A stretch of 64,000 bases of DNA from Acanthosepion esculentum (taxonomy: Eukaryota > Mollusca > Cephalopoda > Sepiida > Sepiidae). Each line of letters opens with the position of its first letter. The first letter of the stretch is position 1. The translations under genes and the position numbers were made by a program. The stretch spans positions 60,347,946 through 60,411,945 of the forward strand of contig OZ038500.1 in the NCBI GenBank assembly GCA_964036315.1, given 5' to 3'. Below are positions 1 through 9,907 of the stretch, one piece after another. Under the pieces are notes generated by a model that saw nothing but the letters and a program-made list of their open reading frames with translations, was not told the origin of the DNA and searched no databases.

Positions 1-104
1 TAGTAAGAATTAAGGCTCAAGCTAAAAAAGCGAAAAGCATGATCATTGCCATTTCATGAAACTCTGTGTAGTGGATTTGGTACATTATATTAATTATTAT
101 AATT

Positions 105-245
105 GTATATTCGACTCTTCCGTCGTATTTGACGTATGAGGGTCGGGCGGCTCAGTTCCTAGGAACCGATAGCCTGACACCAGCACATTAGATTTGATTA
201 TAGTGGTGAAGGATTTGTGAAGAACCATCCACACTTTTTGAAGGG
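105..245 (-). repeat. Low-copy dispersed repeat fragment
   Basis: The stretch reading 'gtatgagggtcgggcggctcag' through 'gaagaaccatccacac' resembles 57530-57640 ('catatgagggcccaacaattcag' through 'gtagaaccacctacac'). A shorter match lies near 44795-44820 (CTCCCGTCGATTTCGATGTG). The repeat is seen by eye; its class is unknown. A 61-aa ORF crosses it but matches nothing I recognise. Confidence 0.4.
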
Positions 246-324
246 CCGAATAAATACAGAGACCTGGTGCGCTACGTGCCACAAGGTCCCCAAATGAGCC
301 GCAGCAGGTTTTGACTTCAGAGTT

Positions 325-465
325 GTCCTTCTCCTAGACTAGTTGCCATCCCAGTCTATAGAACCCAGTCTGTCCTTCTATTTATCCATAGCTGGAGGGC
401 GAAGAAGGGGATTAATACCTTTCCCAAGGGTATTAGCACGTAAGTGAATGTAATGGATTCGACGG
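325..465 (-). repeat. tRNA-derived SINE, body (family S1)
   Basis: The body region ('gttgccatcccagtctatagaaccc', 'cttttcccaagggtattagcacg', 'gtaatggattcgac') recurs on the plus strand at 12600-12740 and on the minus strand at 38886-39012. In the longer copies this body follows a tRNA-like head. Here the head has been lost and the copy stops in a (CTAT)n/(TA)n tract. Confidence 0.75.
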
Positions 466-469
466 GAAC

Positions 470-556
<87 letters not shown>
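466..556. repeat. (CTAT)n followed by (TA)n microsatellite
   Basis: Nine CTAT units are followed directly by about 25 TA units. The tract abuts the SINE body, which is a usual place for SINE tails to expand. The ORF through it (poly-IY) is not coding. Confidence 0.95.
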
Positions 557-558
<2 letters not shown>

Positions 559-656
559 TGTATATGAGTGTGTTGGTGTGTATGTGTGGAAACTGTAATC
601 AGCATTACAATGTGTGTGATTTTTCATGTTATAATGGATCCTCAAGTGTATTCTAA

Positions 657-1528
657 AAACTCCCATCGTATAAGTGGAAGGTCAATGCATTAGTTGTAGG
701 GCGTATGAACCATTGTCCCTAGTGGATTCATTTGCATACGAACTGATAATATTTTGCAGCAGGAGTTCTGAATGAGAAGGGAAGATGCGAGACGTGCCCT
801 CAAATTGGCCCCAGGATTGTTTCCTGCCACCTCATATAAACCAAGGTAGACACAGTTTAATAAACAGAAAATTTTTATGCGGAATATTGTCTTACTTTTC
901 TTTTAAAACAGGAGCATGCGCTGTTAATATTTATTTTAGCGTTCCGTAGTCTGAATAAGTAATTTAGTGTGTTTGTTATGTACAATTCTTTCACAAATTT
1001 TCACCGTTAAGAGATACTGTTTTCTGAGACTGACTTCTCACAACATTTCAAGTTTGTCTGGATACATGCCACTTCTATTTTGTCTGCTTAATGATCTTTA
1101 AGTCTGGCTTCTTATCTGGTTAGTATTTCAATACCGCGCCACGTTCGTGACTGTTATGTTATACGTGATCCGTGGCATTAAGATCTGTCATGCTGAAGAA
1201 TTACGCTTTCATCCAAGTCTGGTATCAAAATATTCCTTCGGAAAATGTATTTATCCAGAAAATTCCAAGCTAACATCAGCTTTAGCCAATTTGTTTCAAT
1301 AATCACATAAGAATAGCAAAAGCGTCAGAATCTTGCGTCAAAACTGTTTTTATCGGGTAAAGTGGGCCGTTCGATCTTTTGTAGATCTTCTGACAAATAC
1401 TCACTTATTAAAAGAAAATGTCCATCATAGAGTTATCGGTGAATGTGATTCTATTCAAAACATCGGCATTCCATAATTAATAACTCTCTAGCTTACTTAA
1501 TTTTTATTTATATTACATACACACACAC

Positions 1529-1529
<1 letters not shown>
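657..1529. other. No gene seen
   Basis: Unique-looking AT-rich DNA with frequent stops in all frames. The only structure noted is a ~29-bp segment at about 1378-1408 (gtagatcttctgac ... cacttatt) that recurs inverted at 2708-2737. Confidence 0.5.
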
Positions 1530-1601
<72 letters not shown>

Positions 1602-1708
1602 GTATATATATATATATATACATTTATATCTATATATATGAATATAAGTATATATACATTTATATTTATATATGTATTCATTTATATTTATATATGTAAA
1701 TATAAATA

Positions 1709-1784
<76 letters not shown>

Positions 1785-1922
1785 TATTTATATGTATATA
1801 TATGTATATATGTATATATATATATATATACATTTATATCTATATATATGAATATAAGTATATATATATTTATATTTATATATGTATTCATTTATATTTA
1901 TATATGTAAATATAAATATGTA

Positions 1923-1953
<31 letters not shown>

Positions 1954-1968
1954 ATATATATATATTTG

Positions 1969-1999
<31 letters not shown>

Positions 2000-2088
2000 T
2001 TATATCTATATATATGAATATAAGTATATATATATATTTATATTTATATATGTATTCATTTATATTTATATATGTAAATATAAATATG

Positions 2089-2167
<79 letters not shown>

Positions 2168-2280
2168 TTATATCTATATATATGAATATAAGTATATATA
2201 TATTTATATTTATATATATATTCATTTATATTTATATATGTAAATATAAATATACATATATTTATATATATATTCATTTA
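1530..2280. repeat. Higher-order TA-rich satellite block
   Basis: The block begins with CA and TA microsatellites and then holds four copies of a ~95-bp AT unit. Each copy opens 'catttatatctatatatat' (starts 1621, 1831, 1997, 2165) and ends 'gtaaatataaatatg'. TA runs of variable length separate them, so spacings are 210, 166 and 168 bp. The long IY-rich ORFs on both strands are low-complexity artefacts. Confidence 0.9.
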
Positions 2281-2359
2281 TTGGGTTGGTGCAAAAATAA
2301 TGTCGTTTTCTCACATGAAGTTGAACGTCAAAAAATGACATTATTTTTGCACCAACCTA

Positions 2360-2360
<1 letters not shown>
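2281..2360. mobile_element. 80-bp mariner-derived MITE (palindromic)
   Basis: An 80-bp near-palindrome starting TTGGGTTGGTGCAAAAATAA and ending TTATTTTTGCACCAACCTAA, bounded on both sides by TA, the mariner target duplication. A second copy of exactly 80 bp lies at 58348-58427. Known family: the ends and length match the layout of human MADE1/Hsmar1-type mariner MITEs (TTAGGTTGGTGCAAAAGTAAT ends). It has no coding capacity and would need a transposase supplied in trans. Confidence 0.92.

Positions 2361-2416
<56 letters not shown>
2361..2416. repeat. (TA)n(TG)n microsatellite
   Basis: A short TA run followed by ~20 TG units directly after the MITE. Confidence 0.95.
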
Positions 2417-2422
<6 letters not shown>

Positions 2423-2489
2423 TGTTTGGGATACTGTTATCTTATCACAACTTTTCTACCGTTTAGCTCTCCGGCCTTACTCAGGTGTA

Positions 2490-2600
2490 TATTTATGTGT
2501 GAAACCTACGGGGAATTCTGAACTGAACGCTTTATTTAATCTACGAGTGTAGACTGTTCTCGTTCCACTGCGCATGTCTGGGGATATCGTCAATCATTTC
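2490..2600 (-). repeat. Penelope-like tail fragment
   Basis: Read on the minus strand it carries the block GCAGTGGAACGAGAACAGTC, then TAGATTAAATAAAG, shared with 16780-16850 (minus), 21050-21110 (plus) and, more loosely, 37360-37420, 37680-37740 and 50060-50130. Those copies sit next to recognisable PLE coding remnants or hammerhead-like motifs. Assignment to PLE tails is by that association. Confidence 0.55.
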
Positions 2601-2654
2601 TTTTATTTTTTCATACTGCTCAGTTATTGCTCACAAATTTGCACTTCCTTCAAG

Positions 2655-2745
2655 TGTCCATAATGATTTTGAGTTCAATCCCTAGGTCAGGAGGCTTTTT
2701 TTTTTTTTCGAATAAGTGAGAATCTGTCAGAAGATCTACCTAAGA
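2655..2745 (+). repeat. SINE-like fragment with B-box-like motif
   Basis: Contains GAGTTCAATCCCTAGG, a pol III B-box-like sequence, then a T-run. The segment 2708-2737 is repeated inverted at ~1378-1408. The class is uncertain. Confidence 0.35.
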
Positions 2746-3440
2746 CCCAAAGGCCGTATGGGACAACGTTAGAAAAGTTATGTGGTCAATATCCCTAATA
2801 TAAAGTTATATAGTTTAAACAATGTTAAAACTCCATCACAGAAATTCAGACAGAAAGCAACTTAGTCTTGTTTTAAATGATTTTACTTTACTGGCGTTTT
2901 CTTTGACTAAATGCACTCTTTCACTCACCGTTCTCGTAAAAGGCGCTTAGTGACACCGTAGTAGACAAATTTGCGCTCATCCATGACTTTTTTGCTGTCT
3001 TCTTTAACTGAGCTTTTGCTGTCCTGACCAGGTTACCTTATCATTCTTATGTGGTAGCTTTTGAAGGCGACAACGTCTTCGGTGATTCAAAGCTATTCCA
3101 GTGTCTTGAATTTTTGTGAGAAGTTTACAGATTCTTGAAATTCCGAGTTATTTGACTATTTCTTCTCTGTTAACATTCTTTCTATCTACTTTCCGGTTCT
3201 ATGGAAACTTAAGCCAGTATTTCAAAGCAAGAATTCACCGCAAAAGTTTTCATTAAATGCAAGACAGTTTCAGCAATGCTTAGAAAGAAAACTCTTTTCG
3301 CATATATCGTATGTAAATATATAAACCATTTTTGCAACTGTACCACAAAGATATTTAAAGTCGTTTTACAGAATTGTTTTTATGCCAATTTTTCAGGTTG
3401 TCTCGTCTCTTCGTCTCTCACTCAGAATTCTTTGACGCAA
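2746..3440. other. No gene seen
   Basis: AT-rich DNA with no long ORF, no recognised repeat and no RNA-like fold found by eye. Confidence 0.5.
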
Positions 3441-3444
3441 AGGG

Positions 3445-3725
3445 CTAGAGAAGCCATTCTAAAAGCAGGATCCAAGGAGAAAGATGGCGACGAATGACAT
3501 TGCGTATACATTTTTGAAGCTCGTCATTCAGAGGGGAAAAAAGCCGGAAGAAATATCCAGAAGGGCGAAATTCGAGAAAATAAACTGTTAGCATGGAACT
3601 TACGCGTACACGTAGCAAGTTTATAAGTAGAATGATGTGACCTAACTGCCAATCAATTACTGCGCTTAAGTTCGTGAAGTCGAGGTACCAAAGAAGAAAG
3701 CTTAGCAGAGCAATTACCTCGTATA
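3445..3725 (-). pseudogene. LINE reverse transcriptase C-terminal fragment (family A)
   Basis: Degenerate copy of the minus-strand LINE 3' region seen better at 15437-16020 and 28992-29834. Shared landmarks are the segment encoding the 'EFRPS/DFTNLSAV' region and the nucleotide block 'ctgcgcttaagttcgtgaagtcgagg' (compare 57720-57745). It carries multiple stops and is a 5'-truncated, dead copy. Confidence 0.6.
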
Positions 3726-3746
3726 CGTTCAGGCAGTGAAGTGTAA

Positions 3747-3749
<3 letters not shown>

Positions 3750-3802
<53 letters not shown>
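3750..3802. repeat. (TA)n tract
   Basis: About 26 TA units between the LINE fragment and the next hammerhead-like repeat. Confidence 0.95.
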
Positions 3803-3805
<3 letters not shown>

Positions 3806-3877
3806 GAAAATTGTGGAAAAGACAAAGCAAAATCTGAATATGTGAGTTTAGTGTTTTTTTATTTTGTTTTTGTTTTT

Positions 3878-3923
3878 CTGTCGACGTCAGACGTTTCGGT
3901 CAAATAGACCTTCTTCAGGACAT
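3878..3923 (-). ncRNA. Hammerhead-like ribozyme motif, short stem III
   Basis: Minus strand, in order: stem I ATGTC, core CTGAAGA, unpaired A, stem II GGTC-TATTT-GACC, then GAAA. Stem III is ACGT-CTG-ACGT counted from the last A of GAAA, then C at the cleavage position, then stem I GACAG. Stem I has four pairs plus one mismatch. Position 7 of the core is tolerant in hammerheads, so CTGAAGA fits. The extra A at the base of stem II is atypical. Activity is inferred, not shown. Confidence 0.45.
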
Positions 3924-4183
3924 GGTGAATGGAGACATATTTATATTAAATTTCAGTTAAATGAAGAGACGATATATACAGGACTAGTCAGAAACAGAAA
4001 AACTAAAATTCTAAAGTCAGAGTATTCTTTCTTGGATTCGGCGCCGCGAAAACCTGCTCCCAGGGAAGAGATTTTATACTAAGTGGAAAGGGGGGGGAAC
4101 CTATTTAAAACTATAGCTTATCGGTACGTTTGTCAAGCATTAATCTTGCTAGGAAAGTTGATATATTAAAGAAACCCTGTCTG

Positions 4184-4186
<3 letters not shown>
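3924..4186. other. No gene seen
   Basis: A 72-aa ORF (3864-4082) has no recognisable domain. It includes the downstream flank of the hammerhead-like motif and a G-run at 4091-4098. Confidence 0.4.

Positions 4187-4250
<64 letters not shown>
4187..4250. repeat. (TA)n tract
   Basis: About 32 TA units, ending directly at the hammerhead repeat of family C. Confidence 0.95.
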
Positions 4251-4252
<2 letters not shown>

Positions 4253-4578
4253 AATTATGTAGTGCGTATTCAATTTATGTAACGTAAATCAATCGAACGA
4301 AAAACAAATACTGAAGCTAATTATACGCCAAGAATCACTCTCGCAAACAATATTTAATAATAAAATACAATCAACTTCGAATCCGTTAATTTAACAAAAA
4401 CACACTGAAATGTCTACCTGATGATGGTCGTTCGAAACGACTGAAAGCCCGGCTCGTAGAAAAAAATAAGACCTGATAAAACCGGAATTTATAAACAAGG
4501 ATCATACCATTCATTAACGGATTCTTGCCGTATAATTATCTTCAGTATTTGTTTTTCGTTTGAATGATTTACGTTACA
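4251..4578 (+). mobile_element. Hammerhead-bearing fold-back repeat, family C copy 1
   Basis: Non-coding repeat flanked on both sides by (TA)n. Its left part (4277-4391, from 'gtaacgtaaatcaatcg' to 'cgaatccgttaat') is the reverse complement of the right part (4513-4577), although the right arm has lost ~45 bp that copy 3 (63354-63465) keeps. The hammerhead at 4413-4460 sits between the arms. A constant block follows it, 'acctgataaaaccggaattt' and 'aaggatcataccattc', present in all copies. It may be a retrozyme-like or PLE-derived unit. Confidence 0.7.
4413..4460 (+). ncRNA. Type I hammerhead ribozyme motif (family C)
   Basis: Stem I TCTAC (4413-4417), core CTGATGA (4418-4424), an unpaired T, stem II GGTCGTT-CGA-AACGACT with a terminal G.U pair, GAAA (4443-4446). 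Stem III is AGCC-C-GGCT (A from the GAAA), then C4455 at the cleavage position, then stem I GTAGA (4456-4460). Stem I gives five Watson-Crick pairs. The same pairings occur at 63254-63301. The extra T before stem II and the tiny stem III are odd. Short stem III is known from animal hammerheads that may act as dimers. Confidence 0.7.
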
Positions 4579-4654
<76 letters not shown>

Positions 4655-4734
4655 GGCACATTGTGCAAATTTATTATACGTCCGTTTTTTAGTACGGTAG
4701 TTTTTCCGGCCTTTTAACATATTTTGAATTATGT

Positions 4735-4803
<69 letters not shown>

Positions 4804-4816
4804 ACAAAATATTTTG

Positions 4817-4851
<35 letters not shown>

Positions 4852-4963
4852 AAGATATGATTAGTGCTACAAAATTTTATGACCACCATGAAAAGACAAG
4901 ATTTATATTTATTACCACTTATGATGATATTAAATAAAAAGTATATTAAATATTAAATAAAAA

Positions 4964-5044
<81 letters not shown>
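4579..5044. repeat. Cluster of (TA)n tracts with short spacers
   Basis: TA runs at about 4585-4652, 4743-4801, 4819-4848 and 4966-5043. The spacers between them hold no recognisable gene. Confidence 0.9.
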
Positions 5045-5045
<1 letters not shown>

Positions 5046-5170
5046 CACAAGTATGTGGTGCAGTTCAATTTACATTACATGAATCATTCATACAAAAAGC
5101 AGATATTGAAGTTCATGATATAAATGGCGAGAATACATCTTCGGAAACAAATTTATTAAGATACCTGAAT
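5045..5170 (-). repeat. Family C fragment, arm only
   Basis: The sequence 'gtggtgcagttcaatttac', 'gaatcattcatac', 'gcagatattgaag' is a diverged reverse complement of 40150-40225 and of the left arm of copy 1. No hammerhead core is present. Confidence 0.6.
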
Positions 5171-5411
5171 GTAAAAAACAAATCTATTTCCATGCCTGAG
5201 GATGCTAGTATCCCATGTTAACTATTAGGTACTTTTAGTGCGTAAGCATCCGTCAAAATTACAACTCTCTTTTTAACAGAGAACACGGATATGCAAAAAT
5301 TAATTTTAATATAAATATATATATATATTCAAGTCTGACGTGATAAGTAGCGCCATTATTCTTCGTTGCACGAAATATTCAGATTAAACTCGGTAAAAGC
5401 GAAAAATTAAA
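5171..5411. other. No gene seen; left flank of gypsy element
   Basis: AT-rich flank ending in TAAA at 5408-5411. TAAA recurs at 10144-10147 just after the right LTR and is the probable 4-bp target-site duplication. Confidence 0.6.
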
Positions 5412-5649
5412 TGTTATGGGTCCTTACCTCTAACTACAGAATGAACTCTTCCTAACACTATGTATACTACGCCTCTCAAGAGACAGAGAGACGAATCGAG
5501 TCGAGCCGATAGTAGTTCACTCCAAACCAGACTGACAGTCATACTAACACCTTCCACATCTTGTATTATTATTTCGTGTAATATATCTTCGTTATTTCTA
5601 CTCGTGTGTTCATGTTGTTCTTCTTTGGTCCTAACCTGGACCGTAACAG
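5412..5649 (+). repeat. 5' LTR of gypsy element
   Basis: Short inverted ends TGTTA/TAACA. It is nearly identical to 9908-10143. The LTR carries the would-be promoter and the U3/R/U5 signals, none of which I can resolve by eye. Confidence 0.93.
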
Positions 5650-5952
5650 TGGCGACGAGGATATTGATGAAACGAATCTAAAAAAAGATTTTTGCTATCC
5701 GTCGTCCATAACAGAGGCAACGGAGGTAATGAGAAAAAAAACAAGTTCTATGCCAAAAAAAAAAAATTTTTTTTTGGACACCGATTTTAACAGTGGTAAC
5801 GAAGACACGAATTTTACCTGTCAGCCAGAACAGAATCGAATTCTACGCAGAAAAATATTTTCATACTAAGGTTCCAGAACAACAGGCGACAAAGAACTGA
5901 AGTCTACACTGAGAAAAAAGGAAAAATCCTTACACAAAATTACGGTGTAAAC

Positions 5953-6980
5953 ATGGAAGATTTAAGGCAACCATATTGGAACTAATGAAAATGAAATCCG
6001 AGCAGCAACATAAAAATGAGGAAAGACAGACTAGGCTCGAAGAAAAACAATTAGAAATTCAACAGAAAAACGAAGAGAAGCCACTCGAACTACAAGAATT
6101 ACTACTACGGGCAGTAACAAATAAAGGACAAAATTCTGAAAATGAAGCAGCATTCTAGCAAAACGCTACATGGAGCTCTATCAAAGACTTCATTCATGCA
6201 CCGGACGAAGACAAAACCTTCGCGGATTACTTCAGAAGATATGAAGATTCATATGAGTTTGATTGCGGGAATTAGTCAGACGCGAATAAAGTACGTCTAC
6301 TAATGAGGAAACTAGGGTCAAGCGAATACACTACATTCGTAGACTACATCCTACCGAGGAAAACGAATGAGTTGACTTTCAAGGAAGCCGTGAAACGTTT
6401 AACGGAATTATTTAGTCCGAACACTTCACTATTCCTCAAAAGGTGGAAATGTTTAAATTTAACAAAAAAGGATAGCGAAGACTATATAACATTCGCTTCC
6501 GTAGTAAACAAACACTGCGATGACTTTAAGTTATCTGAACTCAGCCCTGACAATTTTAAAATTTTGATATTCGTCCAAGGCCTGGTTTCGACTAAAGATG
6601 CAGAGATCAGACGGAGAATTCTAACAAGACTTGAGAGTGAACCAGAATTGAAGCTACAAAAATTGGCTGAAGACTGTCAAAAATGTATATGTGTAAAAAA
6701 GGACTCGAAAGATATCGAAGAGTCTGGCGTCGCTCACATACGAAAAGTACAACGACAAACACGTTTCTCCCTCCTCAAAAACAAACCAAATCAATTATTT
6801 TACTACAAAAAGTCAAATGAAACCTCAGAGGAAACCACCACCCAGTCCATGCTGTCGCTGTGGGACTTTGCATTGGCACAAAGATTGTCCATACCGCTAT
6901 AAGACTTGTCTGTCGTGCAATAAAGTGGGACATAAAAGTTCGCACTGTATAACAAAGAATGAAACAAAGGCCGAGTAAGA
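5953..6980 (+). pseudogene. Gypsy gag with two CCHC zinc knuckles (broken)
   Basis: An N-terminal charged coiled-coil-like stretch (5976-6158, rich in E, Q and K) is followed by a capsid-like region (6303-6830) and two zinc knuckles at about 6850-6950. The first knuckle reads C-x2-C-x3-H-x4-C. The second is canonical C-x2-C-x4-H-x4-C (CLSCNKVGHKSSHC). The frame changes between 5953 and 5976, stops interrupt near 6158 and 6270, and the knuckles sit in a different frame from the capsid part. Gag would form the virus-like particle and bind RNA. This copy cannot make it. Confidence 0.85.
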
Positions 6981-6984
6981 GTCA

Positions 6985-7440
6985 CTAGAACTGACCAAGC
7001 GGACGGGATAAATATACGAAAATACGTACATGTAGAAATGCTAAACAAAAAAATCAGATTACAATTAGATTCCGAATCAGATTTAACCATTATTACCTGG
7101 AAGACGTGGAAGAAATTAAACAAACAAACCATGTTGAGAACAGATAAAAACCCAGGTCGGTAACAGGAGGAAAAATCAATTTTTAGTGGGATATTATAAC
7201 AAAAGTGACGTTCAACGGGATGACCAAGAAATTAAAGATGTATGTTCTAAAAAATACGGAAAATTTATTTGGAACTGACAGGATGCAGAAATTTGACCTC
7301 TGGGATTTACCGATAAATACGTTCTGCCAAAAAGTGGAAAGGTTATCGACCGAAGCAGAGAAATTGAAGGAGAAATTAATAGGAGAGTTTCCCCGACGTA
7401 TTTTCAGCCGGCCTCGAGAGGTATAAAAAAGTGGCGGCAA
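6985..7440 (+). pseudogene. Gypsy retropepsin-like protease remnant
   Basis: A segment near 7040-7110 reads LQLDSESDLTII, which aligns with the retropepsin active-site loop (usually D-S/T-G). The glycine is replaced by glutamate, so the catalytic loop is lost in this copy. The continuation at 7205-7426 matches the linker before RT, with motif LFGTD and WDLPINTFC. A stop falls near 7162. Confidence 0.7.
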
Positions 7441-8704
7441 AAATCTAACTAAAAGAAAATGTACAACCCATTTTCAAGAAGAAAAGAAATGAACCTTTCG
7501 CTTTATTAGAAAAAATATACGAAGAGTTGGATAGACTTGTGAAAACCGGTATATTGACAAAGGTGGAATATAGGTAATGGGCCGCACCTATGGGTTACGT
7601 GAAAAATAAATCGGGTGAGATACGAGTATGCGATGATTTCTCGAGGGGATTGAATGCAGCGATTAAGGATTATCACTATCCTCTCCCTAGTCCAGAGGAA
7701 GTTTTCTCAAAGTTGAACGGAGGAAAATTTTTCTCAGAGATAGACTTGAGCGAAGCATACCTACAAGTACTAGTAGATGAGGAAAACTCGAGGTTGTTGT
7801 GCATAAACACACATAAAGAGTTATATACGTTCGAGAGATTACCATTCGGGATCAAGGTCGCGCCGGCGATATTTCAGCAAATAATGGACACTATGCCAGG
7901 CGGACTGGATTACACGATCGCATACCTTGATGACATCCTGATAAATAGCAAAAATATTGAACAACACTGGGAACACGTTCAAGATGTTTTCCGGCAAATA
8001 CAAAATTACGATTTTAAGGTAAAGGAAAATAAATGTGACTTCTTTATGAAGGAGATAAATATCTGGGCCATATTATTGACGTAGAAAGAAGACCAGACCC
8101 AGAAACAGCCACGGCAATAAAAAAAATGCCGGCTCCCAAAAATTTAGCCGAGTTACAAAGCTTCTTGGGCTTATTAAATTATTATCAAGAATTTAATCCT
8201 AACATGCAAAAATTACCCGCACCCCTAAATGAACTGTTGAAGAAGGGAAAAGTTTGGGAATCGTCATATGAATGTCAGAAAACGTTCTACAAAATCATTA
8301 AGACCATAACAGTAGATTTATTTTTAGCGCATTATGATCCAAAATTGGAAATAATAGTAGCCAATGACCTATGGTGTTGGGGCATGTATACTTCATAAAA
8401 TGCCGGATGGGACACTAAAACCAATCGCGCATGCCTCAAGAATATTGCTACCAGCCGAACAAAATTATTCGCAAATCGAAAAAGAAGCTCTGAGGATTAT
8501 TTTTGTGCTTACGAGATTGCACAGATATATTTACGGTAGATTTTTCACCTTACAGACGAACCACAAGCCGTTATTGACAATATTTATATCAAAGAAAGCT
8601 CTACCTGTCCACACTGCTAATAGATTGCTCTACGATATGAGGAAGATATTAGAAAATCATTATGTAGTACAATTCGAGACCTCCCCATTACATTACAGGA
8701 AATA
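7441..8704 (+). pseudogene. Gypsy reverse transcriptase and RNase H (broken)
   Basis: The RT palm is clear: VCDDFSRGLN near the start, FSEIDLSEAYLQV, LPFGIKVAPAIFQQ, and the catalytic YLDD in AYLDDILI at about 7921-7945. The frame shifts near 8055, where the GHIID-type motif should be, into the connection domain (SFLGLLNYY). It shifts again near 8365 into RNase H (SQIEKEALRIIF and the TNHKPLL motif). A stop at 7576-7578 interrupts the N-terminal part. RT would copy element RNA into cDNA. At least three lesions make it non-functional although YLDD survives. Confidence 0.93.
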
Positions 8705-9890
8705 AGAAACGAAGCAGTGAATGACGAATTTATAAAGGAAACGAAAACAAAAACTGTAGGAAAAGATAAGCATATATCAGACAATTTTTCGTTATGTGAT
8801 AATGTTCTGCCATATAATGAAAGAGTAGTAACCCCGAAAACGATACAAAGGCGAATCCTCAAGGATTTTCACATAGGCCACCCAGGAAAGAACATGATGA
8901 TATCCTTAATGCGAAGGTACGTGTACTGGCCAAACATGGATCAAGATATTATACATATGTTGGACCACTTCAAGGACTGTTCCTTAGCAGCCAAGGCACC
9001 TCCGATCACTCATAAGCCATGGCCTCAGACAGATCGACCGTGGTTGAGAATCCCTGTAGATTTCGCAAGTCCATTAGAGGGTTTCTACTACTTGATTGTA
9101 GTAGACAGTTACAGCAAATTTCGTTGTAGAAAACCCACTTCTGAGACTACAATAAATTGCCTTCACGAGCTGTTTGCTCGTTTCGGAGTGGTTGACTGTT
9201 TAGTCACCGATAATGGGACACAATTTACATCTGCGGATATTCAAGAATTTTGTGAAACTTTTCAGGTGAAACACATCAAATCCCCGCCATATCACCCAAG
9301 ATCAAACGGGCAAGCGGAGACGTTTGTAGATACATTAAAAAGAGCACTAAGGAAAGCTTATGACGTACCAACAGAAAAGGCTTTACAACAATTCTTGCAA
9401 GTGTATAGAATTACACCGAACAGTACTACACCATCGGCATTATCACCGGCGGAAGTAATGTTCGCCCGAAAAATTAGATCGGTATTCAACAAATTACTGC
9501 CAAAACAGACAAAGCAATCACCAACGGTGTTTGTAACAAAAACAAAATTTAACCCAGGTGAGAAAGTTTTTTTTTAAATGTTCAAAAACAACACATCCTA
9601 TTGGGAGACAGGTACAATAGAGAAACGAATCGGGAACGTTATTTACATAATTCAGGGTCCGAAGTTCTCACATAAAAGCACTTAAATCAGACCGGAAAGA
9701 GGCTGCTAGAGGATTCTAACAGTCTACCTCAGGAAGAGGAGGAAGTAATGGACACAATATTTGACACATTCAATATGAAAAGGCCTCAAGCAATTTCAGA
9801 ACCGCGGAAATCAAGCAAAAAATGAAAATTTACAGAGCCTTTGATAATTAATCCGAAGAGGAAAAAATATTAAAGACCCCTGCGAGGTAA
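8705..9890 (+). pseudogene. Gypsy integrase (longest surviving ORF, damaged)
   Basis: The ORF at 8717-9577 covers the zinc-binding and catalytic core. The HHCC domain shows HIGHPGKNMM and WPNMDQDI, but the CxxC pair is degraded (DCSLAAK keeps only one Cys). The DDE core is visible as D in PVDFASP, D in VTDNGTQF and E in SNGQAETFVDTLK. The C-terminal domain breaks after 9577 into stops. Integrase would join cDNA ends to the target. The loss of a zinc ligand and of the C-terminus argues against activity. Confidence 0.9.
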
Positions 9891-9907
9891 AAGCTTGAGA
9901 GGGGGGA

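Noticed and set aside
1590..2466. Long ORFs of alternating I and Y on both strands
   Set aside because: They are translations of (TA)n and related repeats. The same occurs at each TA tract in the window.
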